From positions 1 through 58,067 of the forward strand of contig JAITRF010000069.1 in assembly GCA_031288535.1 (NCBI GenBank): 58,067 bases of DNA, written 5' to 3'. Within the stretch, counting starts at the first letter, position 1. Each line of letters begins with the position of its first letter. Positions 1 to 8,300 of this stretch are shown one piece after another. The notes below the pieces were generated by a model. That model saw only the letters and a program-made list of their open reading frames with translations. It searched no databases and had not been told where the DNA came from. The translations under genes and the position numbers were made by a program. This DNA is from Desulfovibrio sp. (GTDB lineage Bacteria; Desulfobacterota; Desulfovibrionia; Desulfovibrionales; Desulfovibrionaceae).

Positions 1-52
1 TAGAGCATTTTAACTTTGAAAAGTTGTAGAAATTTGCTAGACTTCCCTCACC

Positions 53-433
53 ATGAAGATAGCAACACCTGAAATCCGATTTATTGTCGTAAAGGCTTAT
101 CAGGCCAGAACTGCCAGCAGGCAGCAGCTTGCCGATATTTTTGGATATCACATTGAAACCATTGGCAGATGGATCCGCAAAAGCCGACAAGAGCAGCCTA
201 CTCCTTCGCAACGAGGGCACAGGCGTTCTGTATTCAGCGCTTCGGAGCTGGAGCAACTGGCTGCTTATATAGAGAGCAATCCAGACGCCACGCTCAACGA
301 GCTCAGAGAGCGTTTTGAGAAGAAATGTTCTTTGCCCGCACTTCATAAGATTACCCGCAAGCTGGGTTATGTTTTTAAAAAAAACTCTGAAGGCAAGCGA
401 ACAAGAGCGCGAGGAGATAGCCAAGAGCCGTGA
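53..433 (+). CDS. IS630 transposase, N-terminal HTH part (orfA)
   Basis: This 126-aa product carries the DNA-binding half of an IS630 transposase. A homeodomain-like helix-turn-helix is visible around residues 20-45 (QQLADIFGYHIETIGRWIRK), followed by a second winged-helix-like segment (LNELRERFEKKC) and the KITRKLGYVFKK stretch that normally leads straight into the DDE domain. The reading frame leaves homology after an A8 run at 377-384 and stops at 433. The catalytic half continues in the frame of the next ORF, so a full transposase needs a +1 (or -2) shift on the A8 run, by ribosomal or transcriptional slippage. A simple inactivating indel is the alternative. Confidence 0.85.
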   Translation: MKIATPEIRFIVVKAYQARTASRQQLADIFGYHIETIGRWIRKSRQEQPTPSQRGHRRSVFSASELEQLAAYIESNPDATLNELRERFEKKCSLPALHKITRKLGYVFKKNSEGKRTRARGDSQEP

Positions 434-989
434 TGAATGGCGAGAGTTTCAGGCGGCAGTGGACACACACAGGTTGATTTTTCTGGACGAGTCGGGCCTG
501 AAAACGAACATGACGCGCCTTTATGGCCGTGCCCGTGACGGAAAGCGATGCCTGGACTCTGCTCCCTGCGGGCACTGGGAAACAATGACAATCCTATCTT
601 CAATCAGATTTGACGGCGTGACGGAAAGTCTTATTTTTGAAGGGGCAGTAGATCGCAAGATGTTTGATGCTTACATAAAAGAAGGGCTCGCGCCAACCTT
701 GCGGCCTGGTGATATTGTTATCATGGACAATCTCAGAGCTCATAAGTCTGAAAAAGCCTGCGAGACAATCCGCAAACGCCAGGCAGAAGTGTTGTTTCTC
801 CCTGCCTATAGCCCGGATTTCAATCCGATTGAGAAGATGTGGAGCAAAATCAAACAAATATTGCGTGGAATAAAGCCACGAACAGAAGAAGAGCTGTTCA
901 CTGCTACTGCTACAGCCCTGAGCGCCGTCACCGCTACCGACGCCCTGGGCTGGTTTAGCTCATGTGGATATACAGCATTTCAAAGTTAA
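315..989 (+). CDS. IS630 transposase, DDE catalytic part (orfB)
   Basis: This frame encodes the catalytic domain: first Asp in IFLDESGLKTNMTR, second Asp in IVIMDNLRAHKS, and Glu in YSPDFNPIEKMWSKIK, the usual IS630 D-D-E arrangement. True homology begins near the A8 run at 377-384; the ATG at 315 is probably not a natural start, because upstream of the run this frame has no transposase similarity. If joined to orfA at the A8 run the fused protein is about 310 aa, a normal length for the family. The stop lies inside the right inverted repeat. Confidence 0.85.
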   Translation: MRRNVLCPHFIRLPASWVMFLKKTLKASEQEREEIAKSRDEWREFQAAVDTHRLIFLDESGLKTNMTRLYGRARDGKRCLDSAPCGHWETMTILSSIRFDGVTESLIFEGAVDRKMFDAYIKEGLAPTLRPGDIVIMDNLRAHKSEKACETIRKRQAEVLFLPAYSPDFNPIEKMWSKIKQILRGIKPRTEEELFTATATALSAVTATDALGWFSSCGYTAFQS

Positions 990-1954
990 AATGCTCTAGT
1001 TGTGCTAGTGCCGGTTGTGCTGGTTGTGTTAGTTGTGCTGGTGCCGGTTGTGCTAGTTGTGTTAGTTGTGCTAGTGTCGGTTGTGCTAGTTGTGCTAGTG
1101 TCGGGTGTGTCGGTTGTGCTAGTTGTGTTAGTTGTGCTGGTGCCGCTTGTGCCAGCCGTGACGTTATCTTCCCCCGCAACCTCTCCATTGGCGGCAGCCT
1201 TGGCCGCGTAATCCGGCGTGAAGGACGGCCGGGGAAAGGCAGTGATGAACATGTGCGCAACTTCCTGAAACCGCGTATCCGGCTCATTGTCCAGAATCAG
1301 CGGCATACCCCGCCCCCAGCCTTCAATCAGTCGGATGCGCCGGAGCATGTCCGCAATCAGCGGATTACGCCGTGCGGAAACATTGCCGTCGCGCAGTTTT
1401 TCCAAGGTCAAACCACCGAACAGTTTCCCCGGATTGCGTATCTCCACTCGGTCCTGAAACACGGCTATGCGGACTTCATCGGGGTCGCGGTAGTCACGAT
1501 GGCAAAAGGCATTGATCAGGGCTTCCCGCAAGGCGGGCACGGCAAGCTCCGGCACGTCGACCCGGTACAACCCTTCCAACCGCATGCCCTTGAAGATATT
1601 TTTCAGAATGTAGGATTGCCCCTGCTCAATGAGCTCAAGAATATCGCCTTCATAATCGGGATGATCCAAAAGTGTGGCGCTGGTGGTGGAGGCGAACACC
1701 GCGCAACGCATTTTGACAACCGGCTTTTTGGCGAAAAAGACCTGTGCGGCGTTGAGCAGCTTTCCGTCCCGTATCAGGTCGAGCTTTTGCAGGGCATTGG
1801 GCAAAGTATCCCAAGGCAGGCCCGCCCGCGCCACAAAGGCTTTGACCTTATCTTCGTCCACATCGTCTGGAGAAACACCGCAGGGCTTGTTGTCCCAGCG
1901 CAGGGCGTCCCGATTTTTCCGCTGAAAAAAGTTTTCCAGTTCCCTTTCCCTCAT
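986..1954 (-). pseudogene. AlbA/RecG-like ATPase, truncated at both ends
   Basis: The 322-aa product resembles the C-terminal part of the AlbA_2 / 'ATP-dependent DNA helicase RecG-like' putative transcriptional regulators. A GHKL-like ATP-binding region is visible at about residues 130-215 (ALREALINAFCHRDY, then NPGKLFGGLTLEKL, then LIEGWGRGMP). The N-terminal AlbA_2 nucleic-acid domain (ETLEFK-type motif) that these proteins start with is missing; the ATG lies 6 bp after the xerD stop. The C-terminus is a Thr/Ser/Asn/Gly tandem-repeat tail cut by the IS630 element, whose inverted repeat supplies the last three residues (RAF) and the TAA stop. I infer a decayed gene, although expression of the remaining part from the xerD transcript is possible. 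Confidence 0.7.
999..1150. repeat. Minisatellite coding a Thr-rich tail
   Basis: On the plus strand this tract reads as repeated TTGTGCTAGTTGTGTTAGT-like units with a basic 9-bp period (three codons) and a higher-order 33-bp period. On the minus strand it encodes 11-residue units of the type GTSTTNTTSTT at the C-terminus of the ATPase-like gene 986-1954. The IS630 element begins exactly where the tract ends on its left side. Confidence 0.85.
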
Positions 1955-1960
1955 AACGCC

Positions 1961-2878
1961 CTATCGGCCGCAATTTTTCAGGTTGCGCGGGTGATAGCGG
2001 CCGTGCGTCCGCGTGACCAGTTCCCGTTGCACATGCGTGTAAATTTCCGTGGCGCTGACGTCCGCATGCCCCAGCAACATCTGCACGGAACGCAGATCCG
2101 CCCCGCCCTCCAGCAGATGAGTGGCGAAAGAATGCCTGAAAGTGTGCGGAGATATGGGAACTATGACGCCTGCCTTGAGCGCGTATCTCTGCACCAGCTT
2201 CCAGACGGCCACGCGCGTAAGCCCCTTTCCCGACCGGTTCAGAAAAAGTTCCTGCGCCACGGGCTTGAAAAGCGGCCGCCAGATATGCATATAATCGGCC
2301 AGAAAAGCCGCCGCCTCCGCATGTACCGGCACCAGACGCTCCTTGGCCCCTTTGCCGAATACCCGCAAAATTCCCCTCTGGAGATCAAAATCCAGGGCGC
2401 GCAACGAACAAAGCTCCGATACCCGCAAACCTGAGGCATAGAGCAATTCCAGCATGGTCCTGTCCCTGAACCCCAGCTTGTCCGAAAGCCTTGGCGCGGC
2501 CAGTATCGCCTCCATCTCCGCGCGCGTAAGCACCTCCGGCAGCGAACGCACGAATTTGGGATTTTCCAGAAACCGGGCCGGGTCCTTGTCCAGCACCCCC
2601 TCCTCGCGCGCAAAAGCGAAAAAACCGCGCAAAGCGGAAAGCCTCCGCGCCAGACTGCGCCCGCCCAGACCCCTTTTGCGCACGAATACCACGTACAAAA
2701 AGAGTATCTGCTCGTCAACGGCGCGCAAAAGCTCGTCATCGGCGCAACCGGGCAGCCTGTCCCGCAAAAAGCTCAGAAAATCGCCCAAATCCGCGCTGTA
2801 AGCGCTCAGGGTGTTCTCGGAGAGCCCCTTCTGCACCAGGAGGTTTTCCAGGTAAATATCCGCCAGCGGGTGCGGCAT
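1961..2878 (-). CDS. xerD: Tyrosine recombinase XerD
   Basis: Site-specific recombinase that resolves chromosome dimers at dif together with XerC. The 305-aa protein has an N-terminal SAM-like DNA-binding domain (residues 5-95) and a catalytic domain with the full tyrosine-recombinase set: Arg152 in ASGLRVSEL, Lys177/179 in GKGAKERLVP, His245 and Arg248 in HTFRHSFATH, His271 in LLGHADVSA, and nucleophile Tyr280 in TEIYTHV. The ending HGRYHPRN resembles XerD (XerC tends to end VYDKAHP, as seen in the second Xer gene of this window). I chose the ATG at 2878, where family similarity starts; an in-frame ATG exists at 2932. The truncated ATPase gene follows after 6 bp, so the two may be co-transcribed. 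Confidence 0.9.
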   Translation of the reverse strand: MPHPLADIYLENLLVQKGLSENTLSAYSADLGDFLSFLRDRLPGCADDELLRAVDEQILFLYVVFVRKRGLGGRSLARRLSALRGFFAFAREEGVLDKDPARFLENPKFVRSLPEVLTRAEMEAILAAPRLSDKLGFRDRTMLELLYASGLRVSELCSLRALDFDLQRGILRVFGKGAKERLVPVHAEAAAFLADYMHIWRPLFKPVAQELFLNRSGKGLTRVAVWKLVQRYALKAGVIVPISPHTFRHSFATHLLEGGADLRSVQMLLGHADVSATEIYTHVQRELVTRTHGRYHPRNLKNCGR

Positions 2879-3001
2879 GGGCCGCGCGTCAACGCCCCCT
2901 GCCTCCGGCCGCCCATATCCCTTTGCGCGCACTGCCTCCCCCGGTTACGCTTGAGATTGTCGCTCGACGGCAAAGCCCGTTAGCCACGCGACTATCCCGC
3001 G

Positions 3002-3063
3002 GCGGGGATTTACAGAAAAATCCCCGCAAGAGCGGGTCAACTTCGTCAATGTCGACCCGCTCT
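3002..3063. repeat. Two adjacent perfect hairpins after the 3062 gene
   Basis: Two inverted repeats stand side by side: 3002-3011 with 3018-3027 (GCGGGGATTT, 6-nt loop) and 3029-3038 with 3054-3063 (AGAGCGGGTC, 15-nt loop). The second contains the TAG stop of the minus-strand gene 3062-3613 as part of the sequence TAGAGCGGGTCGACATTG, which resembles the TAGAGCGGTTTGACATTG palindromes elsewhere in the window. No U-tract follows on either strand, so a classical terminator is doubtful. Confidence 0.7.
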
Positions 3064-3613
3064 AAAGCAAATGGAGGCGCAACAGAACTTCCACCTCCGC
3101 CTCCCACAACTCGTCCTGCCCCGGCAACCGATCTCCGTCGCTCAAGGAAGAAACCGGCGCCGGATCCCCTTCCCGCGACCCGCAAAAAAGCTGATCCGTT
3201 CCGGAAGAAAGGATGCCGGGATCGATCTCCGCCTCATGCAGCGAACACGGCGCCGGGACCGGGCGCAGCGCCGCGCCGGCCGCCGCGGCCAAGGAAAACC
3301 CCGCCCCATCGGTCTGGAAGTCCTCAAGGGTCGTGTTCAACACCTCGGCCATGTCTTTGCCGGAAACCAGCGCCCCGTCCGGAAGACGCAAGGTGAAATC
3401 TCCCTCGCCCAGGACCTGGAAAAACCCTTTCAGGGAAACCGCGCCGCCGTCGTCAAAATAAAGCCGCACATCGCCGCCGCTGTGTTCAAGTGTCGCCGTC
3501 TCCGGAGCGAAGTCCAAAGCATAGGTCCGCCCGGCGCGCATGACGTACTGCAGCGACTGCCCGGCCTGCGGCCTGGCGATCCTGAGGTTTTCCGGCATAT
3601 CCCGCAAAGGCAT
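3062..3613 (-). CDS. Small protein resembling the N-terminus of RTX/LapA-type adhesins
   Basis: A 183-aa protein without signal peptide. Residues 1-110 have the pattern seen at the start of large type I-secreted adhesins and RTX proteins of proteobacteria: RPQAGQSLQYVMRAG, then LDFAPETATLEHSGGDVRLY and FDDGGAVSLKGFF, that is, a short beta-domain with an 'F.DGG.I.L..F' motif. The remaining part is an Ala-rich stretch and an acidic tail without recognisable repeats. The protein is far shorter than the adhesins, so it is a stand-alone domain or a remnant. It is followed 149 bp downstream by no further minus-strand gene before xerD. Family assignment is by motif memory only. Confidence 0.6.
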   Translation of the reverse strand: MPLRDMPENLRIARPQAGQSLQYVMRAGRTYALDFAPETATLEHSGGDVRLYFDDGGAVSLKGFFQVLGEGDFTLRLPDGALVSGKDMAEVLNTTLEDFQTDGAGFSLAAAAGAALRPVPAPCSLHEAEIDPGILSSGTDQLFCGSREGDPAPVSSLSDGDRLPGQDELWEAEVEVLLRLHLL

Positions 3614-3762
3614 AGACGCGTCTCCCGCGCGGTCGGACCCGCCGCCCCTCCCGGCCTCATCGGAAATTCCTTTATACCCGAAACTTGTCCCTTCAGAGAA
3701 TTCCCTGCTTCACGCCGGGCTTTGCTCTGCACGCAGGCTCACGTCCGCCGGGAGGGAGCCGG

Positions 3763-5196
3763 TCAGTACTCGCCGGCAGCGGCAAAATCCGCCAGCACTT
3801 TCCCGGCCGTACGCAGACCGTCTTCCATGGCCCTGACCACGAGCGAAGGACCAAGGGCCGCGTCGCCGCAAACGTAAACGGGAAAGGAAGCCAAGGTGTC
3901 CCCTTCTCCCTGCCCGTCGCGCGCGACGCGCCCGTTTTCGGCGCGGGACAGACGGCCGGATTTGTCGGCCCGGGCCGCCAGACCCGCCAGCAGATCGCCT
4001 TCCTCAATCCCGGTGAACCCCATGGCAAGCAGAACCAGTTCCGCCGGCAGGACAAAGCTCGAACCGTCCGCCTCCACCGGCCTCAAGGCGCCCGCCTCGC
4101 CTTCCCATCTCACTTCGGCGCAGCGCGCGTAACCCACGCGGCCGCCGTCCGCGGACGGCTCAAAAGAAGTCGCGGTTACGCAAAAGAGCCTGTCCCCTCC
4201 CTCCAGATGGCTGCTGGAGGTACGCAGAATACGCGGCCATTGCGGCCAGGGGTTGTCAGGGGCGCGCGTCTCCGGGGGTTTGGGCAGGATTTCCAACTGG
4301 CTCACCGCCACCGCCCCCTGCCTCCAGGCAGTGCCCATGCAGTCCGCGCCCGTGTCGCCTCCGCCTATGACCAGCACCCGTTTCCCGCGCGCGCTGTATT
4401 CCTCGGGCAAAGCATCCAGTTCTCCGGCATTCTGCCTGTTCTGCAAGGCCAGGTAGTCGGTGGCGAAATGGATGCCGGACAAAGAGCGTCCGGGCACGGA
4501 CAGGTCGCGTTTCCGCCTCGCTCCGCAAGCCAGCACCAAAGCGTCGTGCCTTTTGGCCAGCAGACGGGCCGAGACGTCGCTGCCCGCCTCCACCCCGCAT
4601 TCGAAAACAATCCCTTCCCGCTCAAGCAAACCGACGCGCCTGTCCAGAACATCCTTGGCCAATTTGAAATCCGGTATGCCGTAGCGCATGAAGCCGCCGG
4701 GCCTGGCGTCGCGCTCGTAGACCCTGACCTGGACCCCGGCCTGGTTCAGCTTCCAGGCGGCGGCCAGACCGGCGGGTCCGGAGCCGACGACCCCGACCCT
4801 CAGATTGCGCCGCCGCACGGGCGGACGCGGCCGGACCAGTCCTTCGGCAAAGCCGTGTTCGATGACGGCAAACTCCACCCGGCGGCAGGGCACCGGAACC
4901 TCGTTCAAACCCTGGACGCAGGCGCCTTCGCACAAGGCCGGACAGACGCGGGCGGTAAACTCGGGAAAAGGACTCGTGGCGAGCAGAACCGCAAGCGCGT
5001 TGCGCATGCGCCCGCTCAACACGGCCGCGTTTATCTCCGGCACGGCATTGAGCAAAGGACAGCCCAAGGCGTGGCAAAAAGGAATTCCGCAGTCCTGGCA
5101 GCGCCTGAGTTCTTCGCGCAGTTCCGCGGCCCGTGGCTCGGCCTCCACCGGCTTGAAATCGTGGATCCTCTCGTTGATGGACCTGTATGTGCTCAT
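3763..5196 (-). CDS. gltD: Glutamate synthase small subunit GltD
   Basis: Beta subunit of NADPH-dependent glutamate synthase; it supplies electrons from NAD(P)H to GltB. The N-terminal domain has the cysteine pattern for two 4Fe-4S clusters (CQDCGIPFCHALGCPL, then CPALCEGACVQG). The FAD Rossmann motif is VGVVGSGPAGLAAAW and the NADPH motif is VLVIGGGDTGADC; the C-terminal FAD part reads VYVCGDAA. I chose the ATG at 5196 (MSTYRSINER), which gives 477 aa, the normal length; another ATG lies at 5205. It follows gltB on the minus strand across a roughly 200-bp gap that holds a perfect 15-bp hairpin, so its level may be set apart from gltB. Confidence 0.95.
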   Translation of the reverse strand: MSTYRSINERIHDFKPVEAEPRAAELREELRRCQDCGIPFCHALGCPLLNAVPEINAAVLSGRMRNALAVLLATSPFPEFTARVCPALCEGACVQGLNEVPVPCRRVEFAVIEHGFAEGLVRPRPPVRRRNLRVGVVGSGPAGLAAAWKLNQAGVQVRVYERDARPGGFMRYGIPDFKLAKDVLDRRVGLLEREGIVFECGVEAGSDVSARLLAKRHDALVLACGARRKRDLSVPGRSLSGIHFATDYLALQNRQNAGELDALPEEYSARGKRVLVIGGGDTGADCMGTAWRQGAVAVSQLEILPKPPETRAPDNPWPQWPRILRTSSSHLEGGDRLFCVTATSFEPSADGGRVGYARCAEVRWEGEAGALRPVEADGSSFVLPAELVLLAMGFTGIEEGDLLAGLAARADKSGRLSRAENGRVARDGQGEGDTLASFPVYVCGDAALGPSLVVRAMEDGLRTAGKVLADFAAAGEY

Positions 5197-5328
5197 GGCA
5201 TGCATCCGGTTACTGATTGATCGGATTCCAAATAAAACGATCCATTTATTTGGAGAACCACAGGCGGGCAAACCCCGCCCGTTTCTTGCGAACCCTGCGG
5301 TTTTGGCGCCTGTCGGGCAGGCGCGATG

Positions 5329-5368
5329 CCAATTCCGGATAAAATTGAAGCGGTTTATCCGGAATTGG
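5329..5368. terminator. Perfect 15-bp hairpin between gltB and gltD
   Basis: CCAATTCCGGATAAA (5329-5343) is the exact reverse complement of 5354-5368 with a 10-nt loop. It lies 26 bp past the gltB stop. No run of T follows on the minus strand, so it may be an mRNA-stabilising or processing hairpin or an attenuator rather than a full terminator. Confidence 0.55.
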
Positions 5369-5394
5369 ACCGAGGGCGGCGGAAAATCCCGCGA

Positions 5395-8300
5395 TCACAC
5401 CGGTCCGACTTCACGGCGCGGGGTAGCCGCGTCCGCTGCGGACATCTCGCCGAGAACCCGGCGGTATTCCATGGGGAAGACCTTGAGAAAGCGCTCCTTT
5501 TCCCAACTCCAGCCGGCCAGCAGTTTGCGGGCCAGAGGGCTGCCCGTATAGGCATGGTGCTTCTCGATGAGCGCGCGCAATTCCTCCTCGTCCGCCTCGG
5601 CGGGCAAAACCAGGTCCACCATCTCCAGGTTGCAGCGGCTGTCGAAAAGACCGTCTTTGTCATAGACATAGGCGATCCCGCCGGACATGCCGGCGGCGAA
5701 ATTCACCCCGGTCAGGCCGAGCACCACAACCGTTCCTCCGGTCATATACTCGCAGCCGTGGTCCCCCACGCCCTCCACCACGGCGGTCGCGCCGCTGTTG
5801 CGCACGGCGAACCGCTCACCGGCCCGGCCGCGCAGGAACAGCTCTCCGCCGGTCGCGCCGTACAGGGCGACGTTTCCGGCAATGATGTTCTTGTGTGAGA
5901 GAAAATCCGGCGCGACGTTTTCCGGCAGGCTGATGACGATGCGTCCGCCCGACAGACCTTTGCCCACGTAGTCGTTAGCCGCTCCGCGCAGATGCAGGGT
6001 CAGGCCGCGGGCGGCGAAGGCCCCGAAAGACTGTCCCGCCGCGCCGTAGAGATTGAGGCGGATGCTGTCGTCCGGCAGTCCTTCCATCCCCCTGGCCCGG
6101 ACGATGCGCGAGGAAATCTTCGCCCCCAGGGTGCGGTCGGTATTGCGCACCCGGCGCTCGAACTCAAGGCGTTCGCCTTTTTCAACGGCCGCGTCAAGCA
6201 AGGGCAGAAGCTCGTCGTCCAGCCCTTTGCCGGCCTGGACAAAGGCCTCGGAGGCGCCGGAATAACGGCGGACGTCCCCGCGCGGGGCAAAAAGAAGACC
6301 CGAGAAATTCAGATGGCGAGTGTGCGGCAGGGCGGGATGCGGCTCAAGCTTCAGGCGTTCCACCTGCCCGGTCATTTCCGCCATATTCGCAAATCCCAGC
6401 TCCGCCATGATTTCCCGCACCTCCTCGGCGACAAAGCGGAAGTAATTGAGCACATGTTCCGGTTTTCCCCTGAAACGGGCGCGCATGCGCGGGTCCTGGG
6501 TGGCGACCCCGACCGGGCAGCCGTTGGTATGGCATTTGCGCATCATGATGCAGCCCATGCTCACCAGCACGGCGGTGGCAAAGCCGAATTCATCCGCTCC
6601 CAGCAGACAGGCCACGGCGACGTCCCGCCCGGTCTTCATCTGCCCGTCCACCTGCAGGCGCACCCGGCCGCGCAGGTTGTTCAGCACAAGGGTCTGCTGC
6701 GTTTCCGCAAGTCCGATCTCCCAGGGACAGCCCGCGTGCATTATGGAAGACAGGGGCGAGGCCCCGGTGCCGCCGTCCGCCCCGGAAATCAGTATGGAGT
6801 CGGCCATGGCCTTGGCCGCGCCGGCCGCGATGGTGCCCACGCCCGTTTCCGAAACCAGCTTCACCGAAACCCGGGCCGCGTCGTTGGCCTGGCGCAGGTC
6901 GTATATGAGCTGGGCTATGTCCTCAATGGAATAAATGTCGTGGTGCGGCGGCGGAGAAATAAGACTGACGCCGGGAGTGGAGTTGCGCACCCTGGCTATT
7001 TCGCTGTTGACCTTGTGCCCGGGCAGATGTCCGCCCTCGCCGGGTTTCGCCCCCTGGGCTATCTTGATCTGCAGCTCGCCGGCATTGATCATGTATTCCA
7101 GGGTGACCCCGAAACGCCCGCTCGCCACCTGTTTGATGGCCGAGCGCACGGATCTCCCGTCCGGCAGAGGCTTGTAGCGTTCCCGGTCTTCCCCGCCTTC
7201 GCCGCTGTTGGACCGCGCCCCCATGCCGTTCATGGCCAGGGCCATGGTTTCATGCGCCTCCTTGGAGAGGGAGCCGAAAGACATGGCCCCGGTCACGAAA
7301 CGGCGCACGATGGAATCCGCCCCCTCCACCCCGCTCAAAGGCAGGGGCGGTCTGGCCGGGTCAGGCGTAAAGCGCAGCAGATGGCGCAGGGTAAACGGCT
7401 GTCCGGGCGGGTTGTTGACCAGACCGGCATAGCGGCGGTAAGCTTCCTGATCCTCGTTGCGCACAGCCGTCTGCAGGAGGGTGATGGTCTCCGGGTTCCA
7501 CAAATGGGCTTCGCCGTCGCGGCGGAAACGGTAGAACCCGCCGACGGGCAGAGGGCTTCCCGGAGCTTCTTCTTCCTCGTCTTCCTCATCGCCGTCCACG
7601 GCCAGCATTTCCTCGCGCAGACGCAGGGCCATGTCGCGCCTGCGCAAATACGCGTCTTCGATATGCTCGAGTCCGACCCCGCCCACCCGCGAGGAAATGG
7701 AGGGGAAATAGGCCTGGACCAGGGTCGGCCCAAGGCCTACGGCTTCGAAAATGCCCGCTCCCCGGTAGCTGCGCAGGGTGGAAATGCCCATTTTGGACAT
7801 GATTTTGCGCAGGGCGGAACACAAGGCGGCAATATAATTTTCCACCGCTCCGGTGGGGCTGGGCGCGTCTTGCAGACCGGCGTTCGCCGCGGCTATGGCC
7901 GCGACGCTTTCAAAGGCCAGCCATGGGTTTACGGCCGAGGCCCCGAGCGCGAGCAGCAGGGCCATGTGATTGCCTTCCCGCGCTTCGCCGGTTTCGCAGA
8001 TCAGGCCGACGTTCATGCTGCCTCGCTCCCGCGTGACCTTGGCCACAGCCGTCGCCGCCAGTATGGCCGGCACCGGAAGCTTTATCCCGTCCGCCTGCTT
8101 GTCGGAAACGACTATTATGCCTATGCCGTCCCCGATGGCCTCGGCGCTCTCCTTTTCCAGACGGCTCAAGGCCGCGGCCAGGGCCGCGCCGTTCTCTCCG
8201 CCCGCTTCGGGGGTGAAGGTGGCGTCCAGGGTGCGGCAGGCAAATCCGGGTTCGCGGTTTTCGCGCAGACGCTGCAAGTCGCTGTTGGACAAAATCGGGT

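Larger units (their letters stand above)
1..998 (+). mobile_element. Complete IS630-family insertion sequence
   Basis: The element is bounded by perfect 21-bp terminal inverted repeats: positions 1-21 (beginning TAGAGCATTTTAAC) are the exact reverse complement of 978-998. The outermost bases are TA at both ends, as expected for IS630/Tc1-mariner elements, which duplicate a TA target. It carries a helix-turn-helix ORF and a DDE ORF in different frames. The right end lies inside the Thr-rich repeat tract of the minus-strand gene at 986-1954, so the insertion truncated that gene. The left end coincides with the window edge, so the left flank cannot be inspected. Confidence 0.93.

Noticed and set aside
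962..2434. 490-codon plus-strand frame opposite the ATPase and xerD genes
   Set aside because: Antisense shadow; the Cys/Ser-rich start is the reverse side of the Thr-rich minisatellite and the rest is opposite catalytic xerD sequence.
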